Of a DNA stretch of 64,000 nucleotides, positions 49,952 through 62,663 are shown one piece after another. Each line of letters begins with the position of its first letter. Within the stretch, counting starts at the first letter, position 1. This stretch comes from Apostichopus japonicus (Eukaryota; Echinodermata; Holothuroidea; Aspidochirotida; Stichopodidae), in contig NC_092573.1 in the NCBI RefSeq assembly GCF_037975245.1, positions 18,608,265 to 18,672,264 of the forward strand, written 5' to 3'. The notes under the pieces were generated by a model. That model had not been told where the DNA came from. It worked only from the letters and a program-made list of their open reading frames with translations, and searched no databases. Made by a program: the position numbers and the translations under genes.

Positions 49952-50066
49952 GTGTCACAGTATGTTAGCACCAATCAAAATAGATCTTAAAGAAGGTTTG
50001 GGGTTTCAGCCAATCGCTGCCAAGCACCCCAAATCAAGATGTCTGCGCCCATAGATGTAAACAAAG
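49952..50066 (+). repeat. Dispersed repeat, copy 1 (inverted copy at 62.4 kb)
   Basis: GTTAGCACCAATCAAAATAG, then GGGTTTCAGCCAATCGC, then ATGTCTGCGCCC and GTAAAC recur in reverse orientation at 62521-62411 in the same order. Confidence 0.8.
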
Positions 50067-50106
50067 TGCAAAGCGTATACGAGAAGAATGGCGACTTCCA
50101 GCCCGA

Positions 50107-50144
50107 CTTCAAGCCACTGATCTGTACAGATCAGTGCTTCAAGC
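50107..50144. mobile_element. Minimal palindromic insertion with 8-bp duplication
   Basis: CTTCAAGC at 50107-50114 and 50137-50144 flank a perfect 22-bp palindrome (CACTGATCTGT plus its reverse complement). This is the expected form of two CA...TG terminal repeats of a hAT-like element joined with no interior. Confidence 0.6.
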
Positions 50145-53100
50145 GTGTATAGTCAAGGTGAAGGAGCATAGAAATAGAGAAATGGCGAGCGGTCGATTCG
50201 GGCGCTTTGGAAGTGATGGAGAAGTCCGAATTTCGATATAGCCTACCTATAACTAGTAGTAGGCATAGTATTAACTACTGTAGTTACTACTAGTACTAGC
50301 CTACTACTACTAGGCGTAACTGTATTTTAGGAATGTAACTGTGTTAGCCTTACTTAGGCCTGCAAACTGTACTGCCAGTGTCATGCACGGCAATTCACTC
50401 AGGTATTTTAATAATTATTAGTACCCTAGGGCCTAGGATCAATACTTAGCTTTGTACTGGTGGATCCAAGGGGAGGGGTGTCGTGCTTTCCCAAAGGCGA
50501 TTCACAATATGTCTAATGCCCCATTGTTTGTCCTTTGTACACTGTATAACAATGTGCAGCGTATTGTCTGCAATTTTGAAAAATATAATATTATTACCTA
50601 GTACTCACTCCACATGTTCTTCAGCACTAGGCTATACTGTACGTATTTCGTGGACTTTTGTGGATGAAATTGGAAGCCCTCAGTTTGTAATGACTTTGTA
50701 AACTGCAGTGATTGAGATCCTTGTTTGGACAAGGTGTTGAGCTATTTTAATAAAATTGTGACAGGTGATCAGCATGAGATCCAAGAGAACTTGATATGTC
50801 ATTCAAAAGCATGACTATACAGTCTGGCCTTAATTTCAAAAGATGGTTTACTGACAACACACCCTGGCAGAAGATGTCAATGATCGTTAACATGCTGATA
50901 AAAAAGATAGTACTAGCAGTATAGAAGCACAACCAAAAAACATTGGAAAGGAAAGTTAAGCTGCACTCAAAGACACACAAAATATTTTGCATGGTTCCAT
51001 GACTGGTCTATGGAAGTTGCCATCATGGTATTGTATGAACGGAGACTCTGGAGCAAAATGTTGTTATTCCATATTTAATGGAGTGGCACCTGGTTAATGG
51101 AGATCTTGCACAGTGTATGTAAAATACTGGTGTAAGTCTGAGCAACTGGATATTCGAAAGACTCCCCCATATTGGAATGTTACTTTTAGCTCGAACAAGC
51201 TATGCCACTTGAACTATTGTGACTCAGAATCTTCACTCTGTCAATCTATCTAGCTGTTATCCATCTGTTATTCATCTTTCTATAGTACCTTTTTGAAGTA
51301 ACTACTGAATGGGTGGTGTGAAAGCCCCTCATAGCACTGGGACTGTATGACAGCCTTTGGCTTAGCCATCCTTTACCAACTTTAAACCGTGCAGTCTTGT
51401 GTTTGAGCAAGTGGGATTGCTTGACAAAAGATTGAACTATTAAGTTTATGTAGACAGCTCAAAATTGGCAAAATACAATTAGCTTCCTAGTTGTGTTAAC
51501 ATGTAATAGATAACCATCAAGGTGGTAATTTTGTTCACCATACATGTATCTGTGCTAGCAGCCTAGGAGTCATCATTTACAGTTTGTATTTAGGAATTCT
51601 ATAAAAATTATGTCTAATTCTTTCAGGTTGACACACGATGTGGTCGAGTACTTATTTATGAATCAAGTAGAGCCTTGTTTACAGGAAATCTGCAGCATAT
51701 CATACAACATGCCAGTTTCAGGGTTTGCAAATCAATCAATCTTTTGGTTTATATGACCAGTTTACAGCACTTGGTAACTTATCAGTAGTATTAAAAAAGC
51801 TATATAAATTTAGGGTTAAAATTTCACAACTTGAGTGTGGTATTACATTTATCTATGGTTGTTTAAGTGCTCTGGAAACTCTTTTTGTGATGGATTTTTG
51901 TGAAAGTTGGATGCAATTTCCTCTGCAATGTCACAATTGCAACCACAAGCATTCCTCTGGCAACTAGAAATGTTCATCCTCTCAGTTTAGTCACTGAGCC
52001 GGTGTTCGTTCAATCATCTGTTGGCAAAATTTTCAGACATTGAATGAGAAGAAATTCAATAATTTCACCTATGGCAGTTTGCAAAACTTTTGCCAAAAGT
52101 GGGCAAAACTGGCAAATACTCTACACAAAATACAAGACATCACACTCATATTTTCATGCATATTGTGTTGAAACTTTTTATCTTTTCATTCTATTTATGT
52201 CAAGAGACATGCTGAAGGGCATAAGAAGCCTCATAGAGAAAGGTTCATGAGTGCAGTAGTAGCAAAAAGAAATGACAGTAATCACATAGAGACTGATTTG
52301 GCTGGACATAACTGAAAATTATATGTTCTACTAGTTTTATCAATTTTTATGTCTTTCACCAGCCATGATTGCTAATAATGAAGGCATACTGTGCATACCT
52401 GAAAAGGCAATGGGTTGGGAGGAGGCATATTTCTTGGTTTTGCAGGTTTATGTGTATGTAGTTGTTTAAAGCTGCAGTATGGTATAATGCAGTTGAACCT
52501 CATATTGTGATAAGTTAAATACTGTCCCTGGATACAGTTAGTATTTTACCTTTGCAGACATTCTTAGATGTTTACTCATTTAGGTACTGTAAAACTTCAT
52601 AGGATCAAGCAAATGATCCAAATAACTATGATTGATCACAATTCAAGTCAATTGAGAAAGCACTGTATGCAAGCAGAATAACAATTAGAATGGTTGTTCA
52701 GTGATGATAAAAAAAGGGGGTGTGGCAGAAAAGGTTTGTAGGAATTTTTTCTCAAGTTACTATCATAATTATCATATTTCTGCCACCTAATCATACAGTT
52801 AATCAAGAAGAATTTTATACTAGTGACTAATAATTAGTAAGCAATGTTAAAATAAATAACAATTCTCAACATTAAAACGCTATAGAAATATGCCCTTTGC
52901 AAATCACAGGTGATATATGTTCTGTTCCTTTATTGACAGATCTATTTAGTCTAAAAAGGTTCTTTTCACTGTGAAAAAGTATTTTTTGTGGCATGAAATA
53001 GTTATCCTTCAGCAGGGTTCATATTATGTTATTTTCTGAACATTGCAGTAAATGAACCCACCCATTGTATGTTAAGCATTCTGTGGTTTCAGTCAGTCTT

Positions 53101-54907
53101 TTTAGTCAATTAAAATTTCCTTGCTGTCAAGGTAGTATGCAATTACCTCTTTGTTTAATTAACAAGACATATCATGTTGCATTGTGCCTGGATCAAAAAC
53201 AACAGTTAACTTAAATTTATGTGCATTTTGTGTACGGCATTTTGTAGTTTTGGTTCCTTGCTGAAAGCAAAGGAACCTTTGTAATCAGGTCGGTGTGTGT
53301 GTGTGTATATGTGTATGTGTGTGACACTTAAGTTTTTATGCACGATAACTCAACAAGGGCTATGATTGATCAATGCTATATTTGGTGGGTGGGTGGGTGG
53401 TCCATAATTTGTTGATAAAAATATTGATTTTGGTGCTCATATCATGAATATTAATGAGGTCACAGGGTTAAACCTACAGTAGACAACCATAAGTCACAGT
53501 CCCATCAAAAGTGAGTGTGTTATTGATAGGTAGCTTACACATGGTGATGTGTGTTACAATTGATAACGTGTGTATTTATGAGGAGGTGTGGCTTTGTAAG
53601 GCAATTATTGATCTTTCTTCATAATTACATAATTGGAGTGTTCCCTGTTAATCAATGAGCAGCAGCAGGAACCATGAAATGTTTTCATTCTGGTTGACAG
53701 TACCTTGCTATGCCAAATGTATCTTGGAAATACCATAGCTGGTTGTGTTTCATATGTAAATTAGTATGTGTGCTTTGTGCTTGCTTATTTCTACTTACGA
53801 TCTAGTTGCTGGAAAAAAGCAGTGATTTGTTTTGTTATTCAAGTGATATCAAAGCATATTTGTGGTGAATAAAGGCAATACTTTAATCTGGTGACATTGC
53901 AACAAGAGGACTGTACTTGGTGATTTCAATAAACTCAAGTCTCAATTGATAATGGTATTTGGTTGTTTATTTCATTAACTATTATTGACAGATGGATAAA
54001 AATCCACATTCTTGACATTTTTATTATTACGGAAGGGACTGAAATCTTGTCAAGGTGCTCTCTAGCATAACATAATTTAAAATTATTAGATGAACCCAAT
54101 TGCCTGTGATGCTACATCATTTGATGTTGTGACAACTATCTCACATGCAACCAGCCTTCACACTAACTCCGTCAGCATGTCTACAGCACATACTGAGCAG
54201 AACATTTTGGGTGTGTCTCCCCTGGGGATACTGAGCAGAACATTTTGGGTGTGGCTCACCTGCCCCCCCCCCACCTATCTGTCATACCCTCACACTGGAT
54301 GTGAATGACTGCAAGTGTGAGGGTCCATGTTTAATGTTACCACAAAAAACATGACTCTCTAGGGAGGCTGATTTATTTATAACATTTCCACTTTGCCCCC
54401 TCCCCCATACCCAAGTGTTTTCGTAGGGAAAACTCGGAAAGTTGCACCTACAACAGCACTCCTATAATGCTAACAACAGCCCGATCATTTAAGTTTGGAA
54501 AAGGCAATGGTCAGGCAAAACTCTTCTTCGCACCAACATCATGCAGTATACTACTGCCAAGGGGAGTGGGGCGGGGGATCAATAACCTCTCATAGGTTGG
54601 TCTGATAGGATGAAGAATCTCAACACTTTAAGGCTTATAGCTTTGAAATATGACAGGTTATGTATCTTACATTAATGTAAACAAAAGGGTATACATGGCT
54701 CTGAATGTAAGTAGAACATAAATTAGCTCTAAATTTAAGCTAACAAGAGCGCCCTCTACTAATATTTATTTGTTCCTTGGCCACATTTGTATGCCATATG
54801 CATTTTAATCACGGGACATTTTAAATCGGGCAAGACTATAAACAATAGTGAGTCCCATCTGTGGTCTTGTACCAACAACATAAGTTCTAAGTCAACGTGG
54901 CCTCCCA
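50145..54907. other. No recognised gene
   Basis: No conserved coding segment found. 53245-53700 resembles a dispersed repeat: an imperfect hairpin GGTTCCTTGCT-GAA-AGCAAAGGAACC, a GT microsatellite, CACGATAACTCAACAAGGGC and a GGGTGGGTGGGTGG run. Sequence from 49.5 to 50.6 kb is rich in TAGGCCTA-type words, like the 5' flanks of GON4L and LYSMD3/4. Confidence 0.4.
53288..53330. repeat. (GT)n microsatellite within a dispersed repeat
   Basis: GTGTGTGTGTGTATATGTGTATGTGTGTG follows the GGAACCTTTGTAATCAGGTC segment; it was seen once in this window. Confidence 0.85.
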
Positions 54908-55572
54908 CTGTGGCGTAGCCAACATTCAATTGTTAGGGGGCAAGATTTTTCTTAAGAGGGGTTGATGGTAGGAATTACCAAGAAATATATGTATTAACGG
55001 GCACCTCGTCTGCACAAATACACATCTAATGGTTCAGTGGAACATGACACACTTTCACTTAATTTACCTCTATAGCGGAGACAGTCGTCTTGGTTTCTGC
55101 ATAATTCCGCACAATATGAAAAGGATACAGTGAATAAATTTGCTACTCTAATTCACAACATGCCCAGATTCCCACAGAAACAAGTTTCACTAGGCATATT
55201 CTCCACAAGTGGCATCATTGGTCGCTGAAAATAAACATGGGTTGCTAGCGTTAGTTTGTAACGGTTATACAACTGGCCAAATTATTGGCGCTTATTCTGT
55301 AGGACGATATTGATCAACGGTCTCCGTATGTGGGTATGATGAAGGCCCAAAATGTATAATATTTCGGTTTGATTACCAAGTTCTGACCTTACATGAAGTA
55401 TGAACATGAGCCCTGAGGTATGAATACTTGTGATCAGAACTCGAAGAAATGTTAAAAAAAGTATAATTTTGAATACATCACTGGATCTCATTGGGGGGGG
55501 GGGGGGCAAGACTGTAGCACAAAGCAAATTTGAAGAAGAAAAAAAACCTGGCTCCCTCTGGCTACGCCACTG
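54908..55572. mobile_element. Non-autonomous hAT-like element, 665 bp
   Basis: The ends are CTGTGGCGTAGCC and the complement of CAGTGGCGTAGCC, one mismatch. The flanks GCCTCCCA (54900-54907) and GCCTCCCC (55573-55580) match at 7 of 8 positions, as expected for a degraded 8-bp target duplication. CAGTGGCGTAGCC ends followed by a G-rich stretch are a common hAT form in animal genomes. The interior carries no transposase. Confidence 0.8.
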
Positions 55573-57179
55573 GCCTCCCCTAGCTGTATAGACTCGGAAT
55601 GATATCATAATTATATACCCTTTCATTCTCCTCTCAATCCCTACAATAATGCATTTGATCGTCCTGATCATTGCATCAGTGGACCCAGCGAGTCCAATTC
55701 TATCACAAACAGTATTTTTATCGATTTTTATGACGTTATATTGTGGAGCGGTATTTTGCGCCAATGTAAACTTTGCCCGACTGGCTTGAAATTTTATATT
55801 TAAATAATAAAGACAAAGCTCAGTTTTGCAATGTCATATCGATTGCCTCCGACCTCTGGTAATTTTTTTATTATATTTTTTAAATTTTTGTATGTCTTTT
55901 TTAACATGCCGCCTTTTATTCAAGTATAAGAAAAGATGTGAAACTTAAGAAGTAAGAGAAAATGTCATGCTGTATATACGCCACAAATTATCATGCCATT
56001 GAATGTTGCATTTCCGACTTATTGACGTACACGACTACGTCACATCCGCTTGGAGTTAAAAGACGGGAAAATCGGGATTTAATTGACAAAACGTACCTTT
56101 CCAATTAGCTTTCAAGGTAATTATAAGTTTCAAGTTCACAGATCTTTCCAGTGCTGTGGGGTTTGCCTTAGAAAGTATTCTTATGAAGCGCCCTCACATG
56201 GAGAGCAACTTCCAATGAGCTTATACATGGATATCACGTGAAAGCATCGGTCTGCCATAATATGCATTCGGAGGTTCAGCTTCCTATAGACCTAATTCAT
56301 TTAGACACCATAATTAATCAGGCTCATCCTAATGGTAAACCTATAGGGTGTGGGTTAACGCCATAATTGTTTCGAAAATTCTTTTCGAAGTCGAAATCCT
56401 TTCCACTGAATGCCGCACATGTAAATTTTAGTTCCAACCAAGATTTTGACTTTCTTAAGACTTTAATATTTTGGACATGCCATTCTCCTGTGATTCTGTG
56501 ACGTTATCACACTCGTTTGGAAGGTGGGGAAGTTTTCCATAGAAACTATTAGTTCTGCAAGTTTCTTTCGATTTTTAGCCTCAGTTTGAAAATATGGCCA
56601 GTTTAGCACTTTAACCTTTAACCTTCTAAACCAGAAATGGTATGAGCATCCGTCTCGAATATGTTTGGGAACTAGTGACCCACTAAGCCATACAATTAGA
56701 AGATCGATCGGACCCTCACCCCCTTTAAAGACCCCCCCCCCCCCCACTCTTACGGAATACCTTTGAGAAAACAGGTGTATTGGACTATATATGCTACAAA
56801 ACATGTGCATTATTGTGTACGTATAGCTGATCATGTGAAGGTTTATTTAGAAGCACTCCTTCCTTCCGCAAATTGTTCTCATCTGTTATTGGTATATTTC
56901 GAATCAGCCTGCTGAACTTTGGTCCGGTGGTTAGCTATTCAAACATCTTACATCACTGCTCATTTATTAGCCGTGCTGCTGTGGTATTTTTCTTTATTAT
57001 TCACTTTTCTTAAAGGATAAGAACATCATTTACAAAAGGGCAATGAGCAGCCTAGTAATGAACAAATAAGAAACCAGAAAGTCAAAGATTTAGTGATTCC
57101 TTGCCGGGCCCATAGGAGAAATTTTGTTAGGGCTTTGATTTCAACTAGAGATTTGGATATACCATGTTTGTAGGTTATT

Positions 57180-57945
57180 CACAGTTTGGGCTGTATTGAC
57201 CTTCACCAAAACAATAGGGTTATTTAATTGATATGGATCATCGACATACCAAGTACATATCAAAATCTTATTGCTTACTACAAAGATACTGGCCAGAGAG
57301 AACCTACAGGAACTCAGCAACTTACGCGAAATGCAGCTCGTACACCGGTTTCGTTGCGACAGTTTTGTACGGGTGCCTGATCCGGACGACGAAATGATAT
57401 AAGCTTGTGCATCATGATCGTAATGCAGAAACATGTATGTGATGACAGTATGGTCGATGTTGGGTACCGTAGATTGGGTTTTCTGAAAACTGCTTCTCTT
57501 GACCTCAAAGGAAATTTGACACGCATGAAATTCCACAGCGATTTTGTTCTCACCAAAGGCAATCTACGTGCTTTGTTTGTACATTAACGCAATTTCCCCT
57601 TTAGAGTAATTTCTCACAAGATTTTCAGACTTTCACCTCAGATCTGCTGACCTCACATGACTGTTGACCCGCGTCCAATATAATAGGGATCTCCTACACA
57701 ATATGGGCCATCTACATACTAAGTATGCAATCCTTCCAAGTTACCCCTTCCTACAAGATATTGTGTTAAAAAGCAGTTTAAGAGGTTTTTTAGTTTGACC
57801 TCTGGTGACCTCAAATGACCTTTGACCTCCACCAAAAACAATAGTAGTCTTTTTCCTAATATGGGTTACCCATATGAAGAGTATGAGTTACATACAAGCT
57901 TCAATTATTGAGATATCGTGTTTACAAGAAAGTGTCTCATACACA
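57180..57945 (+). repeat. Interspersed repeat with GACCTTTGACCTC words
   Basis: The phrase TGACCTTCACCAAAACAATA at ~57197 returns as GACCTCCACCAAAAACAATA at ~57825, followed in both cases by a similar TATGG...CATA-CAAGTA or AAGAGTATGA stretch. The second copy is preceded by TGACCTCAAATGACCTTTGA and ends in a CA microsatellite. Confidence 0.6.
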
Positions 57946-57990
57946 CACACACACACACGCACGCACGCGCGCACACGCACTAACCCACAC
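57943..57990. repeat. (CA)n/(CG) microsatellite
   Basis: ACACACACACACACAC followed by GCACGCACGCGCGCACACGC. Confidence 0.93.
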
Positions 57991-58289
57991 AATCACCATC
58001 GCATTGATTTCTTCAGTCTTTGGCAAGGAATCAAAAGAGGCCTCTTTCTGGATATAATGCCCAGAGAACTACAGCAACTGAAATACAATGACTCAGACTT
58101 TTCTATTTTATTCTTTTTATTTCAAACCAAAAATATAGTATAAATGTAAAAATACACGAGGTACACAAAATATGAATATATAGGGTAAGAGAAAAGATGT
58201 GATAAGGAGCTTGAAATAAACTTGATTGAAATGTACTGTAAAAGTCATTACAATCCCAGTTACCTATACCACTCCACCCCCTCCGAAGA

Positions 58290-58530
58290 CTTATAATAGA
58301 AATAATGATGATAATGATGATAATGACGATAATAATAGTAACAACAAAATAATAATAAGAATGAGGATGATAAAGATAACAATAGTAATCATAGTAACAA
58401 CAACAACAAAAATAATAATAGCAATAAGAATGATGAGGATGACAATGACGATAATCATAATAAAAGTAATAATAGTAAAAACAACAACAATAATAATAAT
58501 AACAACAATAAGAATGACGATGAATAATAA
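58290..58530. repeat. AAT/GAT/AAC trinucleotide-rich tract
   Basis: About 240 bp of mixed AATAATGATGAT and AACAACAAC triplets. Long low-complexity frames on both strands here are artefacts. Confidence 0.92.
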
Positions 58531-61502
58531 TAATAAAAGGCATTTATACATTAAGTTGCCCATGGATTGGTGTACCTGAAACTCTCGACCCGCCCACCCT
58601 CCCCCACCTCACCCCTCCGCTTTTCTTAATGGATGGGTGTAAGTTATCATGGTTCACTATTTCACTCAACAAATGCTGCAACATGCTTGGACCACAGAAA
58701 CATTGAGTGCTCCAAACCACCGTACTTCAGATGTTGTCAGCAACTGTTTCCATCGTCGAGGCATCTCAAGTAACACACTTTGCATTGAATTGGTGCCTTC
58801 ATGAATAAAATGTAGTAAAATAAACGAATAGTTAGGAAGCAATACAATATATTTCGTAGATTTCAGGGAGTTAAGAAAACAAAATTAACAACTGTTCATA
58901 ACTTTCTGCAGATCATTTCTCATATTTTTACTTTGTCGTGGCTCCTGCTTCAAGGTGTCCTTGTTATTACAGGGTATTAAACAAAGTCATTGCCCACGAA
59001 ACCATGAGTATGATGCATTGAATTCAATGAATTTTTAATTATTTCTAGAAGTATAGAACAAATTAAAACCATAGGATAAACACAATCATTTCACATACTG
59101 AAAGGTGCCTTGTACTTACTGCATTGGTCAGGAGAGAAAACCCATAGGTTACCTTCATGTTTAAAGTTAAGCCTCTATTTTTCCATTTCTTCTTTGTTAT
59201 AAGTGATTTGCTTGTAATCCTATCAAGAATATTGTTTCCCTGAAGACATACTGTGTTTATGCTTCTAATTGGCAACACCTCTCAGTTTTAGTCATATACC
59301 TCCAGCCCTCAACCTCCACCCTAAAGTACTACAAAGTGCTTACTGGCAGGTGGTGGTTCCCAGTGTCAGCCACTATAGAATAACAATACTTGTTCATACT
59401 TTTGGGGGTATTTTGGAACAGAGATTAGTCAAACTTTTGGCTTTAAAGGTAGTCAGTATAGGCCCCAAATTCTAGCATGCTATAACTGCTAGAAGTTTTC
59501 AAAAGTACTTTCCTGGAGGTCTTTACTATACAAACTGTTCTCAGAAATTTTAAGGAACACACAAGATGACTAAATGTCCCAGTTAGGAATTTTCCTCAAA
59601 GTTTGTAATAAAAAAAAAGTTTAAGAATATTGACCAAAGGTGACCATATTTGAATATCTAGCATAGTTAGCCAATAAAGTACACCTTTAAGAGGAACCCC
59701 ACCTGGAATTAGTGATTTACTTGAAACACTCTCAATGCATATCTACTTTCTTTACCGGGCCTCTATACTGCACAAAACATTTTACTCATTAACTTTTTCC
59801 TTGCAAGAATATAAAGAAATTACAAGAGACCTTTACATAGCCACAGGAACAGTGACACCAATTTATGTGTTCATTATGCTGTCCCCAATTCTCCATAGGC
59901 TTATGTATGCTGTGTCCACCACTTTCCATTTACCAGTTTCAGTATTAAACACTTCTGGGGTGGTACAGTGCCCTAAAATGGACAAAAACTAGACAGATAA
60001 TATATGTGATTCAGTGACTAATGCATGTCCTTAATGGAAAACTGGGGAACACAGAATAGCAAATACGAAGGGAGAATTTATGGAGAACACTATACAAGAT
60101 GAACATTGTTCATGATAACTTTATCTGGGGTGGTTAGGTGCAAAGTTAAGCACAAATGGATTACATACAAGTGAAAATATCGGGTTTTTTTCCAGTCATC
60201 TAATGGTGCTTATGAACACATTGGCTTTACAAGAGGTGCTCAAAATCATCCAATGTTAGCTCAGCCATGCCAACATGCTGTAATATTTGCATAGTTCAAC
60301 AATTTGTTTCGCTGATGAGAAATGTATGCCTATGTGTGTAATAAAAATTTCTTTTGTTTAAACATATGGGCCTACACTAGCCTACAGAGCATCCCGGTGG
60401 GAAACTTCAGGTCCACTAACTACAGACATTTCCATACACATGGCTTATGGTGGATAACCAGTTTGCTGAGAGCTGTTCTTCTCTATAATAGTTATCTGTT
60501 CCAGTAGTTCCAAAGTCTGAGATGGCACCATCCAAAAACATTTTCTTTAAACAGTATTTGTTGTTGTTTAATCTGAAGTTAGCTGCCGAGCTAACAACTC
60601 ATTTTGAGCCTTTCATTGGAACACCAGTGGATGGTCTATAATGAAGTCATGATAACTTTAAAATAACCCCTACTGTTCGCATTTGCTATGTAGAGTGATT
60701 GACACTAGAAAGCTAGATTACTGTATCACAAAGAAAATTCCTATGTAGACAATGTGAGGAAATTCAACGAGAGCTTTGCGATTGAAAAATCCTGTAATTC
60801 CTTTTGTTACAAGTCTCATGATGGTGCCGAATACTTGACCTTCTTTTTGGAAACTGTATGGCTGTATGATATCTGTTGATGGAATTGAACCATCTGCTGA
60901 ATGAATTCTGCATCACCAGAACAGATTATATAATGGCCTAACAAGTTCCAAAAAGAAAAAAATCAATTTGGTCTATGTTTCTAGCACCTGGAACTTTAAA
61001 ACTGAAGTCCAATTTTGGAGTTGAATGTCAAAGAACAAATCATACCTCAATACAATTGCCACACATACTGTAGGGAATGAAACTTTGGAGAACCATCAGC
61101 AGATGAATGTATGAATATGATGAATGTGGAGTAAGTCATGGATGTGGAGTAAGTCTCCACTATATGGAAAATACATTGCATTCCACACAGCCCACCTATT
61201 TTGAGAAGACTTCATCAGGGGAAGAATAATCTTGTGCAACCTGTAAAAATGTTTTTTTTTGCAGACAATGTTATTAATGGCACAATCAATTTACAACGAA
61301 TATCATAACATGTACACGCCTATTGAAGTTCAATGAGTTTACACAGTTGGAGACCATTGCATTTCAATATCTCAATCAGACCTTTGTTAATTTGTTTGTC
61401 TTCAAATCTATCATATTTCTGAAATATCATGGGGAAGTAGGAATAATATCTTCTTGTTTGAACAAATGTAGGACTGGAGAAGAAACATTATATAGCCTAG
61501 AC

Positions 61503-61987
61503 CAGGGTTGTCCAACCTTCGGCCCGCGGGCCACAGTCCGACCCGCCTCAAGGCTGCGTCCGGCCCGCCAGAGATTATCTACGGTGCGAAATTTTAGTGA
61601 GCAGATATATTGATAACAATTTGAAGCTATATAATCATCATCCGAACCTTCTGCGTCCAAAAAACTGCATACAGGTCAGTTTTTGTGACACTCTCTCAGT
61701 GGAGGAGGGGGGAGGGGCGGGCGGTCCGTTCATCCGTTTTATCAGGACGGAAAATAAATCAGTACCATTAGGGCCTGACTTTAGAATTCGTACCATATGA
61801 ATGTGAAAGCTTACTTCGAATCGGCAGAATAACAACTGTATAATCAGTGCGCTCTGCTCGCAGTGCTCACATTTTGTTGCCTTGGGCTTCGGGCAAAAAA
61901 TCGAGCGTAGGCTAGGGTTCATGCGGCCCCCTCCTTCATCATAATCATTCCATGTGGCCCTCCTCTGCAAAAGGTTGGACAACCCTG
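61503..61987. mobile_element. Non-autonomous hAT-like element, 485 bp
   Basis: The 17-bp inverted ends CAGGGTTGTCCAACCTT and AAGGTTGGACAACCCTG are perfect complements. Identical GCCTAGAC target duplications lie at 61495-61502 and 61988-61995. Internal GGCCCGCGGGCCAC and GCGGCCCCC are typical of the CAGGGxxxxCCAACC hAT MITEs found across animals. No coding sequence. Confidence 0.93.
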
Positions 61988-62410
61988 GCCTAGACCTACC
62001 TGCCTGGAAGATCCACATGAATCTTCAACACGTCCCTCATCATGAGTTTGGTTTTCAGATAAATAGGTACAGGTGCCATACGAGCTGTAAACGTTAGGCC
62101 TTTGCCTATTTAATTATTAATATTAGGGCCTAGCCTACTCCAGTCTCACGTCTCAGTGTGTAACTGACTCATATGGACGAATTGTCAATTTGTCAAGTAA
62201 CGCAATAACGTTATTTTGTGAAAATCCGACCACTTTTACCTGCTAGTCCTCAGCACAGTCACCGGGCACACATGCATTGCGTTCATATCAAAAATAGGAA
62301 CTGAAGCCTTCACTTTGGTTGTTCAGCGTAATAAAGTGACTGTAACTAGTATAGGCCTTGGCTATTAGTACGTAATTCCATGTACACTACTGAAACCGGG
62401 ATCGGCATAA

Positions 62411-62521
62411 GTTTACACAAGGGCGCAGACATGTTGTTTATCCAGGAAATGCCTGCGATTGGCTGAAACCCTAAATCTTTTCTGAGATCTATTTTGATTG
62501 GTGCTAACACTCTGTGACAAC
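62411..62521 (-). repeat. Dispersed repeat, copy 2 (inverted copy of 49952-50066)
   Basis: The reverse complement shows GTTAGCACCAATCAAAATAG, GGGTTTCAGCCAATCGC and ATGTCTGCGCCC as at 50 kb. The interior differs by several substitutions and small indels. Confidence 0.8.
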
Positions 62522-62663
62522 GTCGTAGTGATCGGGTGCAGAAAATACGGAATAGGAATGGAACATGTACCCTGAGTCTGAATGGGTTAAGTCGGCAAAA
62601 ATCCCACTAGAGGACATGAACGCCAACCGAGCGCTACAACGTATGAGTAAGAGTTATAAGTTA

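Larger units (their letters stand above)
55581..61494. other. No recognised gene; repeats
   Basis: No conserved coding segment seen. It includes an interspersed repeat at 57180-57990 and an AT-rich trinucleotide stretch at 58290-58530. Remaining open frames are short and without family signals. Confidence 0.4.

Noticed and set aside
50041-50155. 37-codon frame from ATGTCTGCGCCC as a host gene start
   Set aside because: Its start lies in a dispersed repeat also found at 62.4 kb, and the frame runs through a small palindromic insertion before a stop.
51629-51790. Plus-strand segment after TTCTTTCAG reading VDTRCGRVLIYESSRALF
   Set aside because: About 54 codons with a plausible acceptor, but no family recognised, no clear donor and no partner exon.
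55282-55764. 160-codon minus-strand frame
   Set aside because: Overlaps the end of the hAT-like element at 54908-55572 and includes a C-run; no transposase or other motif.
58103-58563. Hydrophobic Ile/Val/Tyr/Cys-rich minus-strand frames
   Set aside because: Low-complexity reading of the AAT/GAT triplet tract.
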